From Halovulum dunhuangense (GTDB lineage Bacteria > Pseudomonadota > Alphaproteobacteria > Rhodobacterales > Rhodobacteraceae): a DNA stretch of 64,000 nucleotides. Of this stretch, positions 6,764-15,697 are shown in pieces; positions within the stretch are counted from its first letter, which is position 1, and each line of letters opens with the position of its first letter. The stretch lies in the NCBI RefSeq assembly GCF_013093415.1, contig NZ_JABFBC010000001.1, positions 620,001 through 684,000 on the forward strand. The letters run 5' to 3'. The notes under the pieces were generated by a model. The model searched no databases. It had not been told where the DNA came from and saw only the letters and a list, made by a program, of their open reading frames with translations. The position numbers and the translations under genes are program-made.

Positions 6764-8785
6764 ATGACCAACCCCCTGACCCGGACCTGGACCACGCCTT
6801 TCGGGCTGCCGCCCTTCGCCGAGATCGCCGACGATCATTTCGCGCCCGCCTTCGAGCAGGGTTTTGCCGAGGCGCGCGCCGCCTACGAGGCGATCGCCAC
6901 CAACCCGGCGGCGCCCGATTTCGACAACACCATCGCGGCGATGGAGCGGGCCGACGCGCTTCTGGACCGGGTGGGGGCGGTATTCTTCAACCTGTCCTCG
7001 ACGGATGGGAACGAGGCGCGCCGCGCGCTGCAACGCGACCTGTCGCCGAAATTCGCGGCGTTCCATTCCGACATCATGCTCGACCCGCGCCTGTTCGCGC
7101 GCGTCGAGGATCTGTGGCAGCGGCGCGACAGCCTGGGGCTGGACGAGGAACAGGCGCGGGTGCTGCTGCTGACCCGGCGCGGCTTTGTCAGGGCGGGCGC
7201 GCAGCTGGGCGCCGAGGACCAGGCGCGGCTGCGCGCGGTCATGCAGCGGCTGGCCAGCCTTGGCACGCAGTTCGCCCAGAACGTCCAGAAGGACGAGGAG
7301 GACTGGGTGATGGAACTGGCCGAGGCGGAGCTGGAGGGGCTTCCGGGCTTCCTGCGGTCGGCCGCGCGGGCGGCGGCGGCCGAGCGCGGGCGCGCGGGGC
7401 ATGTCATCACCCTGTCGCGCAGCCTGATCGTGCCGTTCCTGCAATTCTCGCCCCGCCGCGACCTGCGCGAGCGCGCCTTCCGAGCCTGGGCCGCGCGCGG
7501 CGAGATGCGGCCGGAGACCGCGACCCTGCCGATCGTGGCCGAGATGCTGGCCCTGCGCGAGGAGCGCGCGCGGCTGCTGGGTTATCCCGATTTCGCGCAT
7601 TTCAAGCTGGAAACCGAGATGGCGAAGGCGCCCGCGGCGGTGCGCGACCTGCTGACCGCCGTGTGGGAGCCGGCCCGCGCGCAGGCGTTGCGCGACGCCG
7701 CGCGGCTTTCGGAGATGCTGTCGGCCGACGGGATCAACGACGCGCTCGCGCCCTGGGACTGGCGCTACTACGCGACCATCCGCCAGCGCGAGGAGCACGC
7801 CATCGACGAGGCGGAGGTGAAGCCTTATTTCCAGCTCGACAACATGATCGCGGCGGCCTTCGACTGCGCCACGCGGCTGTTCGGGCTGAGCTTCGTGCCC
7901 CTCGACGTGCCCCTGCATCACCCGGACGCCCGCGCCTGGGAGGTTCGCAAGGGCGCGCGCCACATGGGTGTGTTCATCGGGGATTATTTCGCCCGCGGCC
8001 CCAAGCGCTCGGGCGCGTGGTGTTCGCGCTTCCGCGACCAGTCTAAGCTGGATGGCGAGGTGCGGCCCGTCGTGATCAACGTGTGCAACTTCGCCAAGCC
8101 GCCCGCGGGGGAGCCGGCGCTGCTGACCTTCGACGATGCGCGCACGCTGTTTCACGAGTTCGGCCACGCCCTGCACGGGCTTCTGTCGGACGTGACCCAC
8201 GGATCCGTCTCGGGCACGTCCGTCGCGCGCGATTTCGTGGAACTGCCCTCGCAGCTTTACGAGCACTGGCTGGCAACCCCCGAGGTCCTGTCCGCCCACG
8301 CCCGCCATGCGGAGACGGGCGCGCCGATCCCCGAGGATCTGCGCGACCGCCTGATCGCGGCCGAGAATTTCGACCAGGGCTTCGCGACCGTCGAATACGT
8401 CGCCTCGGCGCTGGTGGACCTGGAGTTCCACACCGGCCGCGCGCCGGCCGATCCGGCCGCGCGCCAGGCAGAGATCCTTGCGGGCCTCGGCATGCCGGGG
8501 GCGATCACGATGCGCCACGCCACGCCGCATTTCCAGCATGTCTTTGCCGGGGACGGCTATTCCTCGGGGTATTATTCCTACATGTGGTCCGAGGTGATGG
8601 ACGCGGACGCCTTCGCCGCCTTCGAGGAGGCCGGCGACATCTTTGACGCGGCGACGGCGACGGCGCTGGAAACGCATATCTATTCGGCCGGTGGATCGCG
8701 TGATGCCGAGGCGCTTTATACCGCCTTCCGGGGCCGCCTGCCCGGGGTGGAGGCGCTTCTGCGGCAGCGGGGCCTGGCAGCCTGA
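6764..8785 (+). CDS. M3-family oligopeptidase (Dcp/OpdA type)
   Basis: 673 residues, the usual length for cytosolic M3 metallopeptidases. The zinc motif HEFGH is at residues 464-468 in LFHEFGHALHGL, followed by VSGTSVARDFVELPSQLYEHW, which is typical of peptidyl-dipeptidase Dcp and oligopeptidase A. The C-terminal YSSGYYSYMWSEVMDADAF completes the family signature. It degrades short peptides in the cytoplasm. Start ATG 6764 has AGGAG seven bases upstream; the frame continues to 6683 but without family-like sequence. Whether it is Dcp or OpdA cannot be decided from motifs alone. Confidence 0.92.
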   Translation: MTNPLTRTWTTPFGLPPFAEIADDHFAPAFEQGFAEARAAYEAIATNPAAPDFDNTIAAMERADALLDRVGAVFFNLSSTDGNEARRALQRDLSPKFAAFHSDIMLDPRLFARVEDLWQRRDSLGLDEEQARVLLLTRRGFVRAGAQLGAEDQARLRAVMQRLASLGTQFAQNVQKDEEDWVMELAEAELEGLPGFLRSAARAAAAERGRAGHVITLSRSLIVPFLQFSPRRDLRERAFRAWAARGEMRPETATLPIVAEMLALREERARLLGYPDFAHFKLETEMAKAPAAVRDLLTAVWEPARAQALRDAARLSEMLSADGINDALAPWDWRYYATIRQREEHAIDEAEVKPYFQLDNMIAAAFDCATRLFGLSFVPLDVPLHHPDARAWEVRKGARHMGVFIGDYFARGPKRSGAWCSRFRDQSKLDGEVRPVVINVCNFAKPPAGEPALLTFDDARTLFHEFGHALHGLLSDVTHGSVSGTSVARDFVELPSQLYEHWLATPEVLSAHARHAETGAPIPEDLRDRLIAAENFDQGFATVEYVASALVDLEFHTGRAPADPAARQAEILAGLGMPGAITMRHATPHFQHVFAGDGYSSGYYSYMWSEVMDADAFAAFEEAGDIFDAATATALETHIYSAGGSRDAEALYTAFRGRLPGVEALLRQRGLAA

Positions 8786-8997
8786 CGGAATAGTGAGGGG
8801 TCGTGTATTGGCGAATACTTGCCGGCTGGGGGGAAAATTTCCTGATGTTTTGATTATTCCGGCATTTCCGGCAATTTCTCCTTGTGCCCGATTTTGTCGG
8901 GCAATATATGGCGCGCATTGAATTCATGGGCGACGTGGCCATATTTCTGGCCTGTAGTGCCTGTGCGATTCATCCGGGAGAAAAAGGAAAGACTGGC
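8786..8997 (+). promoter_or_regulatory. A+T-rich leader upstream of mucR with repeats
   Basis: 212 gene-free bases, clearly more A+T-rich than the surroundings. It holds a tandem 9-mer TTCCGGCAT/TTCCGGCAA (8857-8874), a hairpin GCCCGA-TTTTG-TCGGGC (8886-8902) and a small dyad GGCCA/TGGCC (8937-8952). MucR/Ros proteins bind A+T-rich, often palindromic promoter DNA and commonly repress their own gene, so this is a reasonable place for autoregulation; that is inference. Confidence 0.5.
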
Positions 8998-9411
8998 ATG
9001 GCCGAACAAGACACCATCGACAAGGCGGAACTACTGGCGCTCAGCGCGGAAGTGGTTTCCTCCTATGTCGGCAACAACACCGTGGCGCCCGAACAGGTGA
9101 CCGAAATGCTCAAGTCGGTGTATCAGACGATGAGCACGCTGGGCGGTCCCGTCGAGGAAGAGCCCGAGCAGCTGGTGCCCGCGGTTCCGATCAAGAAGTC
9201 GGTGACCGACGACTACATCATCTGTCTCGAGGACGGGAAGAAGCTGAAGATGCTGAAGCGCCACCTGATGGCGGCCTACGGCATGACGCCCGAAGAATAC
9301 CGCGAGAAATGGGGCCTGAAGGCCGACTATCCGATGGTCGCGCCGAACTATGCCGCCAAGCGGCAGGAACTGGCCAAGAAGATCGGTCTGGGGCGCAAGC
9401 CCCGGAAGTGA
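8998..9411 (+). CDS. mucR: MucR/Ros-family transcriptional regulator
   Basis: 137 residues from ATG 8998 (AGGAAAG upstream). An N-terminal helical oligomerisation region (ELLALSAEVVSSYVGNN..) is followed by the Ros zinc-finger domain: DYIICLEDGKKLKMLKRHLMAAYGMTPEEYR, then WGLKADYPMVAPNYA. Family members are global H-NS-like regulators of exopolysaccharide, motility and symbiosis or virulence genes. The second cysteine of the usual C-x2-C pair is Asp here (CLED); the same Cys-to-Asp change is known in other alphaproteobacterial Ros homologues. Its regulation of the yjb locus at the window's left edge is an attractive but untested idea. Confidence 0.92.
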   Translation: MAEQDTIDKAELLALSAEVVSSYVGNNTVAPEQVTEMLKSVYQTMSTLGGPVEEEPEQLVPAVPIKKSVTDDYIICLEDGKKLKMLKRHLMAAYGMTPEEYREKWGLKADYPMVAPNYAAKRQELAKKIGLGRKPRK

Positions 9412-9417
9412 CCGGTG

Positions 9418-9441
9418 CCCCCGGCGATTGCAGGCCGGGGG
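9418..9441 (+). terminator. GC-rich hairpin after mucR
   Basis: CCCCCGGC (9418-9425) and GCCGGGGG (9434-9441) form a perfect 8-bp stem with an 8-base loop, seven bases after the mucR stop. There is no T-run, so termination strength is uncertain. Confidence 0.4.
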
Positions 9442-9514
9442 ATCGCGCGATATGTAGCGGCGGCGCGTCGGGGACGGACCCGCGCGCCGCCGATCGCTTT
9501 TGAAGGGGCCCGCC

Positions 9515-10840
9515 ATGACCGCGCCGAAGAAGCTGTTCATCAAGACCTATGGCTGCCAGATGAACGTCTATGACAGCGAGCGGATGGCCGGGGCGCTGGC
9601 CGCCTCGGGCTACGAGACGGCCGAGCGGCCCGAGGATGCCGACCTGATCCTGCTCAACACCTGCCACATCCGCGAGAAGGCCGCGGAAAAGGTCTATTCG
9701 GAACTGGGCCGCCTGAAGCCGCTGAAAGCCGCGAAGCCGGACCTGAAGATCGGCGTCGCCGGCTGCGTCGCCCAGGCCGAGGGCGAGGAGATCATGCGCC
9801 GCCAGCCCGCCGTGGACCTGGTCGTGGGCCCGCAGGCCTATCACCGCCTGCCGCAGATGGAGGCGACGTTGCGCGAGGGCGGGCGCGCCATCGACACCGA
9901 CTTCCCCGAGGAAGACAAGTTCGACCACCTGCCGGCCGCCCGCGGGCCGAAGGCGCGGCGCGCGCCCACCGCTTTCCTGACCGTGCAGGAGGGGTGCGAC
10001 AAGTTCTGCGCCTTCTGCGTGGTCCCCTACACCCGTGGCGCCGAGGTCTCGCGCCCCGCCAGCCGCATCCTGTCCGAGGCGCGCGACCTGGTCGAGCGCG
10101 GCGTGGTCGAGATCACGCTGCTGGGCCAGAACGTGAACGCCTATCACGGGCAGGGGCAGGGCGGACCATGGAGCCTTGCGCGGCTGATCCGCGAGCTGGC
10201 CGGGATCGACGGGCTGAAGCGCATCCGCTTCACCACCTCGCACCCCAACGACATGGGCGACGACCTGATCGCGGCCCATGCCGAGGTGGACAAGCTGATG
10301 CCCTACCTGCACCTGCCGGTGCAGTCGGGCTCGGACCGGGTGCTGAAGGCGATGAACCGCAAGCACACCGCGGCGCAGTATCTCGACATTCTCGCCCGGA
10401 TCCGCGCGGCCCGTCCCGACATCGCGCTGTCGGGCGATTTCATCGTGGGCTTCCCCGGAGAGACGGAAGAGGATTTCCGGGCCACGCTCGATCTGTGCGA
10501 GAAGGTGCGCTATGCGCAGGCCTATTCCTTCAAGTATTCCGCCCGCCCCGGCACCCGGGCGGCAGGCCGCGACGACATCCCCGAAGAGGTGAAATCCGAA
10601 CGCCTCGCCCGGCTTCAGGCGGTTCTTGCCCGCCACCAGGCCGAGTTCCAGCAGGCGATGGTCGGGCGCACCCTGCCCGTGCTGCTGGAAAAGCCGGGCC
10701 GGATGCCGGGCCAGATGGTCGGCCGGTCGCCATACCTGCAGGCCGTGCACATGAAGGCGGGGCAGGACCAGGCCGGGCAGATCGTGCAGGCGCGCATCGT
10801 TTCGGCCGAACCGAATTCGCTGGCCGCGGAACTGGCCTGA
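9515..10840 (+). CDS. miaB: tRNA-2-methylthio-N6-dimethylallyladenosine synthase MiaB
   Basis: 441 residues. The N-terminal UPF0004 domain carries C14 (YGCQMN), C50 (NTCH) and C84 (AGC) for the auxiliary cluster. The radical-SAM motif is C161-x3-C165-x2-C168 (CDKFCAFC), followed by [12 protein letters not shown] domain ends the protein. The enzyme methylthiolates i6A37 in tRNAs reading U-starting codons. Start ATG 9515 follows AAGGGG; a TTG at 9500 is in frame but adds only MKGPA. It leads a cluster with phoH, ybeY, corC-like and lnt, an order common in alphaproteobacteria. Confidence 0.96.
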   Translation: MTAPKKLFIKTYGCQMNVYDSERMAGALAASGYETAERPEDADLILLNTCHIREKAAEKVYSELGRLKPLKAAKPDLKIGVAGCVAQAEGEEIMRRQPAVDLVVGPQAYHRLPQMEATLREGGRAIDTDFPEEDKFDHLPAARGPKARRAPTAFLTVQEGCDKFCAFCVVPYTRGAEVSRPASRILSEARDLVERGVVEITLLGQNVNAYHGQGQGGPWSLARLIRELAGIDGLKRIRFTTSHPNDMGDDLIAAHAEVDKLMPYLHLPVQSGSDRVLKAMNRKHTAAQYLDILARIRAARPDIALSGDFIVGFPGETEEDFRATLDLCEKVRYAQAYSFKYSARPGTRAAGRDDIPEEVKSERLARLQAVLARHQAEFQQAMVGRTLPVLLEKPGRMPGQMVGRSPYLQAVHMKAGQDQAGQIVQARIVSAEPNSLAAELA

Positions 10841-10943
10841 GCGCCCGCTTGCGTGACGCTTCCGTGAAATCCGACGCCCGCCCGGGTGTTTCCCCTTGCC
10901 AGCCGCGTCGGCCCTGGGGCAGCATGGGGCAAAGCTGACGCCC

Positions 10944-11975
10944 ATGGATGGAGAGACCTTGGCGACCCAGGCCCTGACGGATACTTCCGGCCCGCAGACG
11001 CTCACCGAGCGCCCCCTCAGCTTCCCGGACAACCGGCTCCTGATCGCCTTGTGCGGCGAGTTCGACCGAAACCTCGCGCAACTGGAACAGGCGCTCGGCA
11101 TCATCATCACCCGCCGCGGCAACCAGCTTGTCCTGCATGGCGAGGGGGATGCCACCGACGCGGCCGAGCGGGTGCTGCGCGGCCTTTACCAGCGGCTCGA
11201 ACAGGGGCGCACGGTGGAACCGGGCGACGTGACCGCCGCGATCCGCATGGGCGGCCGCAGCGGCGAGGGGACGACCCCCGCCGACCAGCTGGAGATGTTC
11301 CAGGGCGACCAGGTCGAGATCCGCACCCGCAAGAAGATCGTGGAACCGCGCACCGCCGCGCAGAAGGACTATGTGCGCAACCTGTTCACCCACGAGCTTG
11401 TGTTCGGCATCGGCCCGGCGGGCACCGGCAAGACCTATCTGGCGGTGGCCGCGGCCGTGTCGATGTTCCTCGACGGCCATGTGGACCGGATCATCCTGTC
11501 GCGCCCCGCGGTCGAGGCGGGCGAGCGGCTGGGCTTCCTGCCCGGCGACATGAAGGAAAAGGTCGATCCCTACATGCAGCCGCTTTACGACGCGCTGAAC
11601 GATTTCCTGCCCTCGAAGCAGGTCCAGAAGCTGATCGAGGAAAAGCAGATCGAGATCGCGCCCCTCGCCTTCATGCGCGGCCGGACGCTGGCCAACGCCT
11701 TCGTCGTGCTGGACGAGGCGCAGAACGCGACCACCATGCAGATGAAGATGTTCCTGACCCGCCTGGGCGAGGGGTCGCGCATGGCGATCACCGGCGACCG
11801 CACCCAGATCGACCTGCCGCGCGGCGTGCCCTCGGGCCTGCTTGAGGCGGAGCGCGTGCTCGACGGCGTCAAGGGCATCGCGATCTCGCGGTTCAAGGCG
11901 GTGGACGTCGTGCGCCACCCGCTGGTCGCCCGCATCATCGAGGCCTATGAGGCGGCAAGCCCCACCGATGCCTGA
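10944..11975 (+). CDS. phoH: PhoH-family ATPase
   Basis: About 343 residues. An N-terminal KH-like region (FPDNRLLIALCGEFDRNLAQLEQALG) precedes the PhoH domain with Walker A GPAGTGKT (about residues 157-164) and Walker B VVLDEAQN. PhoH proteins are ATPases linked to RNA metabolism and ribosome maturation, and sit next to ybeY in many bacteria. The start is uncertain: ATG 10944 has a weak upstream site, while a TTG at 10959 (giving LATQALT...) is preceded by GGAGAG and may be the real one. The stop overlaps ybeY by eight bases. Confidence 0.92.
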   Translation: MDGETLATQALTDTSGPQTLTERPLSFPDNRLLIALCGEFDRNLAQLEQALGIIITRRGNQLVLHGEGDATDAAERVLRGLYQRLEQGRTVEPGDVTAAIRMGGRSGEGTTPADQLEMFQGDQVEIRTRKKIVEPRTAAQKDYVRNLFTHELVFGIGPAGTGKTYLAVAAAVSMFLDGHVDRIILSRPAVEAGERLGFLPGDMKEKVDPYMQPLYDALNDFLPSKQVQKLIEEKQIEIAPLAFMRGRTLANAFVVLDEAQNATTMQMKMFLTRLGEGSRMAITGDRTQIDLPRGVPSGLLEAERVLDGVKGIAISRFKAVDVVRHPLVARIIEAYEAASPTDA

Positions 11976-12486
11976 TCCCGCCACGGCGCCGGTCGTCGAT
12001 CTGGAGATCGAGGATCCGCGCTGGAACGACACCGATCTTGCAACGCTGGCGCCGCGCGCCGTGGCCCTTGCGCTCGACGCCGCCGGCATCCGGACCCGCG
12101 CGGTCGAGGTGGTGATCCTCGCCTGCGACGATGCCGAGATCGCCACGCTCAACAGCCGGTTCCGCGGCAAGTCCCAGGCCACCAACGTGCTGTCCTGGCC
12201 CGCGCTCGATCTCTTTCCCGACACGCCCGGCGGCGCGCCGTCGCGCGTGATCCCGCCCGATCCCTTCGGCGCCACCGGCCTGGGCGACATCGCCATCGCC
12301 TTCGAGACCGTGACCCGCGAGGCGCATGAGGGCGGCATTCCTCTGGATCATCACATCCTTCATCTTATTTTACATGCCTGTCTGCATCTTCTCGGCTATG
12401 ATCACGTCGATGACGCGGATGCGGATGTCATGGAATCCCTCGAGGTGGCGGCCCTTGCCTCGGCGGGAATTGCGTCACCATATTAG
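11968..12486 (+). CDS. ybeY: Endoribonuclease YbeY
   Basis: 172 residues, overlapping phoH by 8 bases. The zinc motif H136-x3-H140-x5-H146 (HACLHLLGYDH) is intact and RGKSQATNVLSWP is the family's substrate-loop signature. YbeY takes part in 16S rRNA 3'-end maturation and 70S quality control. An insertion rich in Pro and Gly (FPDTPGGAPSRVIPPDP) lengthens it relative to E. coli, as in other Rhodobacterales. Translational coupling with phoH is likely. Confidence 0.95.
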   Translation: MPDPATAPVVDLEIEDPRWNDTDLATLAPRAVALALDAAGIRTRAVEVVILACDDAEIATLNSRFRGKSQATNVLSWPALDLFPDTPGGAPSRVIPPDPFGATGLGDIAIAFETVTREAHEGGIPLDHHILHLILHACLHLLGYDHVDDADADVMESLEVAALASAGIASPY

Positions 12487-12540
12487 GGCCATGTGAAACA
12501 AGGGGGCGCGCGGTGCAAGCCGCCGCCCGGAACAGGAGCC

Positions 12541-13470
12541 ATGGGCGACAATAGCGACGGGTCTTCTACTGCGGCGCAGGGCGCGCAGCAGTACTCGGAC
12601 CAGAATGACGAGCGGGACCAACCTTCCTCCGGTCCCTTCGGGTTCTTCAACAGACTGTTCGGCATCGAACCGGAAAGCCAGGAACCGGAACCGGAAAGGC
12701 GGCCAAGCACCGCCCCGGCCCCCGACGGCCACCAGGCGATGATGAGCAATCTCCGCGAGATGCGGAACACGCGGGTCGAAGACGTGGCCGTGCCGCGCGC
12801 CGACGTGGTCGCCGTGTCCGACACCGCCACCCTCGACGAGGTGGTGGAGGTGTTCCGGCAAAGCACCTATTCCCGCCTGCCGGTATTCACCGACACGCTC
12901 GACAGCCCGATCGGCTTCGTCCACCTCAAGGACATCGCGCTGGCCTATGGCTTCAACGGCCACGGGGCCGAGTTCGATATCCGCGCGCTTCTGCGCCCGC
13001 TTCTCTATGTGGCGCCGTCCATGCCCATCGGCACGCTTCTCCAGAAGATGAAGACAGAGCGCATCCACATGGCGCTGGTGATCGACGAATATGGCGGCGT
13101 GGACGGGCTTCTGACCATCGAGGACCTGATGGAGCAGATCGTGGGCGAGATCGCCGACGAGCACGACACCGAGGAAGCCGCCCTCTGGATCGAGGAAGCC
13201 CCCGGCGTCTATCTCTGCTCGGCCCGCGCGCTGGTCCACGAGTTCGAGACCATCGCCGGCGTCGACCTGCTGACCGACGATCTGGACGAGGAGATCGACA
13301 CCCTGGGCGGGCTGGTCATCATGCTGGCCGGCCGGCTGCCCCTGCGCGGAGAGATCATCCCGGATCCCGCTGGCCATGAATTCGAGATCGTCGATGCGGA
13401 TCCGCGCATGGTCAAGCGCGTCCGCGTGCGGCTGCGCCCCGACACCGCGCTCGACCGAGCCGCCGAATAA
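12541..13470 (+). CDS. CBS-pair/CorC_HlyC-domain protein (CorC-like)
   Basis: 309 residues. A low-complexity acidic N-terminus (GDNSDGSSTAAQGAQQYSD) is followed by two CBS domains (VEDVAVPRADVVAVSD... and MKTERIHMALVIDEYGGVDGLLTIEDLMEQIVG) and a C-terminal CorC_HlyC transporter-associated domain. Such cytosolic proteins are called hemolysin-related or CorC and are linked to Mg/Co efflux; its partner is unclear. It lies between ybeY and lnt as in many proteobacteria. ATG 12541 is chosen because AGGAG lies just before it; an in-frame GTG at 12493 is possible. Confidence 0.9.
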   Translation: MGDNSDGSSTAAQGAQQYSDQNDERDQPSSGPFGFFNRLFGIEPESQEPEPERRPSTAPAPDGHQAMMSNLREMRNTRVEDVAVPRADVVAVSDTATLDEVVEVFRQSTYSRLPVFTDTLDSPIGFVHLKDIALAYGFNGHGAEFDIRALLRPLLYVAPSMPIGTLLQKMKTERIHMALVIDEYGGVDGLLTIEDLMEQIVGEIADEHDTEEAALWIEEAPGVYLCSARALVHEFETIAGVDLLTDDLDEEIDTLGGLVIMLAGRLPLRGEIIPDPAGHEFEIVDADPRMVKRVRVRLRPDTALDRAAE

Positions 13471-13473
13471 CCC

Positions 13474-14994
13474 GTGATCGCGGCCGCGTCGCAGGACTGG
13501 CTTCGCGCCCGGCCGCGCCTGCAACGCCGGGCCATGGCGCTTGGTGCCGGGGCCGCGATGGGGCTGGGCCACGCCCCCTATGACCTGCCCTTCGCCGCGC
13601 TGCTCGCGCTGCCGCTCCTGTTCCACCTGTGGCAGACCGCCCCCGGCTGGCGCGGGGCCGCGATGACCGGCTGGCTTGCCGGCACCGGCTATTTCGGGCT
13701 GACGCTGTCCTGGATCGTCGAGCCGTTCCTGATCGACGTTGCGCGCCACGGCTTCATGGCGCCCTTTGCGCTGGTGTTCATGGCCACGGGCCTTGCGCTG
13801 TTCTGGGCGCTGGGCTTCGGCGTTGCGCGCCGCGCGGTGCCGCACGGGCGCTGGGCCGCCGCCCTCGGGCTGGCCACGGCCCTCGCCCTGTCCGAGGCGC
13901 TGCGCGCCTTCGTGCTGACCGGCTTTCCCTGGGCGCTGCCCGGCTATGCCTGGACCGGAACCCCCGTCGCGCAGGCCGCAGCCCTGGTCGGCCCGCACGG
14001 GCTGACCGCGCTGGTGTTGCTGCTATGCCTGCTGCCCGCGCTGCTTCGGCCCGCCCCCGTGCTGCTGGGCCTGGGCGGGCTTGCCGCGCTGTGGGGGGCG
14101 GGGGCGATCCGGCTGGCGCAGGCGCCCGCCATCGCCCCGGATGCGCCGGCGATCCGCCTCGTGCAGCCCAACGCCTCCCAGCAGCTGAAATGGCGGGGCG
14201 ACATGGTGCAGGTCTTCTACGAGCGCCAGATCGCCTTTACCCAGGCCCCGGCCGAGGCGCCGCTGGCCGCCGTGATCTGGTCTGAAACCGCCGTGCCCTT
14301 CCTGCTCGACGACCGGCCCGACCTGCAGGCGGACATCGCCGCCGCCGCCGGTCCCGGCACGGCCGCCATCCTCGGCATCCGCCGGCTCGAGGGGGCGGAG
14401 AACTGGTACAACACCCTCGCCGTGCTGGACGCGGCCGGCGGCACGCTTGCCAGCTATGACAAGCACCACCTCGTGCCCTTCGGCGAGTACATGCCGCTGC
14501 GCGACCGGCTCCGCGCGCTGGGCCTGTCCTTCCTGGCCGACGGGCTTGTCGGCAGCTTTTCCACTGGCCCCGGCCCGCGCCTGCTGAGCGTGCCGGGCCT
14601 GCCGCCCTTCCAGCCGCTGATCTGCTACGAGGCGATCTTCCCGCACCAGATCCTGCGCGGCCCCGACCGCCCCGACTGGCTGCTTCAGATCACCAACGAC
14701 GCCTGGTTTGGCAGCTGGAGCGGGCCCTACCAGCACCTCGCCCAGGCCCGGATGCGCGCGATCGAGCAGGGCCTGCCGCTGGCGCGCGCCGCCAATACCG
14801 GCGTCTCGGCGATGATCGACGGGCATGGGCGGATCACCCGGGCGCTGCCGCTGAACGTGGCGGGCTTCATCGACGCGGCCCTGCCGCCGCCCCTGCCGCC
14901 CACGCCCTATGCCCGGCTGGGCGATGCCCCGGTGCTGGCGGCGCTGCTGGCGCTTCTTCTCACCGCGGCCCTGACCGCCCGTCGCCGCGGCTGA
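13474..14994 (+). CDS. lnt: Apolipoprotein N-acyltransferase Lnt
   Basis: 506 residues from GTG 13474, three bases after the corC-like stop. The first ~215 residues contain about six to seven membrane segments. The nitrilase-type domain follows with the catalytic triad E271 (VIWSETAVP), K330 (YDKHHLVPFGEY) and C384 (LICYEAIFP). One more membrane helix ends the protein. It adds the third acyl chain to lipoproteins in the inner membrane, needed for sorting of the several lipoproteins seen in this window. No clear ribosome-binding site precedes the GTG, so coupling to the upstream gene is likely. Confidence 0.95.
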   Translation: MIAAASQDWLRARPRLQRRAMALGAGAAMGLGHAPYDLPFAALLALPLLFHLWQTAPGWRGAAMTGWLAGTGYFGLTLSWIVEPFLIDVARHGFMAPFALVFMATGLALFWALGFGVARRAVPHGRWAAALGLATALALSEALRAFVLTGFPWALPGYAWTGTPVAQAAALVGPHGLTALVLLLCLLPALLRPAPVLLGLGGLAALWGAGAIRLAQAPAIAPDAPAIRLVQPNASQQLKWRGDMVQVFYERQIAFTQAPAEAPLAAVIWSETAVPFLLDDRPDLQADIAAAAGPGTAAILGIRRLEGAENWYNTLAVLDAAGGTLASYDKHHLVPFGEYMPLRDRLRALGLSFLADGLVGSFSTGPGPRLLSVPGLPPFQPLICYEAIFPHQILRGPDRPDWLLQITNDAWFGSWSGPYQHLAQARMRAIEQGLPLARAANTGVSAMIDGHGRITRALPLNVAGFIDAALPPPLPPTPYARLGDAPVLAALLALLLTAALTARRRG

Positions 14995-15235
14995 GCCGCC
15001 CCCGTGCCACATGCGGCGGTGGCGCCCTTGCAGGGGCGGGCCGCGCGCTGTCCCGCGGCCTGGCCTCCCGGGCATGGGGTCCGGGCCGCGGACCCTGGGT
15101 TGGGGCAAGGCTTCGGTCCGATCGGGAAGGGGGGCGAATGCCGCCCCGCCGCTTCCGTTGGGCGACAGGGGGGCGCCGCTCACGGCCCGTTGTCGCCGGG
15201 TCCGCCATCCCGGCCGACCGCCGACAGACATGCCC

Positions 15236-15251
15236 CGGACCCCGGGGTCCG
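15236..15251. repeat. 16-bp perfect palindrome
   Basis: CGGACCCCGGGGTCCG reads the same on both strands. The core word CGGACCC also forms the arms of the 15077-15095 hairpin. Confidence 0.7.
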
Positions 15252-15575
15252 TGATGCCTGCGGGGCCAGCCCCGCCCGTCGACCGGGGGGTGCATGCATG
15301 CGCACCCTGCGCCGCCCGTCCGCGCGGGCGGCAGTGGGGCGCACCGGGTGCGGCGCCACGGCGTGGGCCGCGCCGATCGACTGTCCCCGGCGCCGCCCGC
15401 CGATCGCTGCGGCAGGCGGCCAGCCCCTTCCGGAACGCACCGCCCCCGCCGCCCGTGGCCGCGATGGGGCGGCGGGCTTCCTTCCACACCATCCACCCTA
15501 TGCAAATCCCCACAGACAACGGGGCGCGCCGCATGCGCGCCCTGTCCCGCGCGGTGCGGCTCTCCCCGATCCGGG

Positions 15576-15671
15576 CAGCCTGCAATGGCCACCGCGCCGC
15601 AGGTCCGCAACCCCACCGGCCAGGCCGCACGATCCGCGACCCGCGTGTCCCGCGGCGGCCATTGCAGGCTG
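15576..15671. repeat. Long inverted repeat just upstream of trmB
   Basis: Left arm 15576-15596 and right arm 15651-15671 match at 20 of 21 positions (15 perfect bases CAGCCTGCAATGGCC, one mismatch, then CCGCG). They are separated by 54 bases. The right arm ends 26 bases before the trmB ATG, so the structure would lie in any leader RNA. Confidence 0.75.
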
Positions 15672-15697
15672 TCCGTGCCCCTGCTAGACGCGCGGCC

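Larger units (their letters stand above)
14995..15697. other. 703-bp GC-rich gene-free region with inverted repeats
   Basis: No convincing protein was found on either strand: open frames here translate to Arg/Pro/Gly/Ala-rich shadow sequence. Structure seen: hairpin GGGTCCG/CGGACCC (15077-15095), a 16-bp perfect palindrome (15236-15251), and a long imperfect inverted repeat (15576-15596 with 15651-15671). It separates lnt from trmB. In related Rhodobacteraceae metK usually lies here, but no MetK sequence is recognisable. Confidence 0.6.

Noticed and set aside
15011-15697. Long N-terminal extension of TrmB, or a separate gene before it
   Set aside because: The translated part is Arg/Pro/Gly-rich and unlike any TrmB; ATG 15698 gives the normal length.
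14995-15697. Degraded metK or a SAM-II riboswitch
   Set aside because: No MetK motif and no recognisable riboswitch core could be read by eye on either strand. Left as unexplained.
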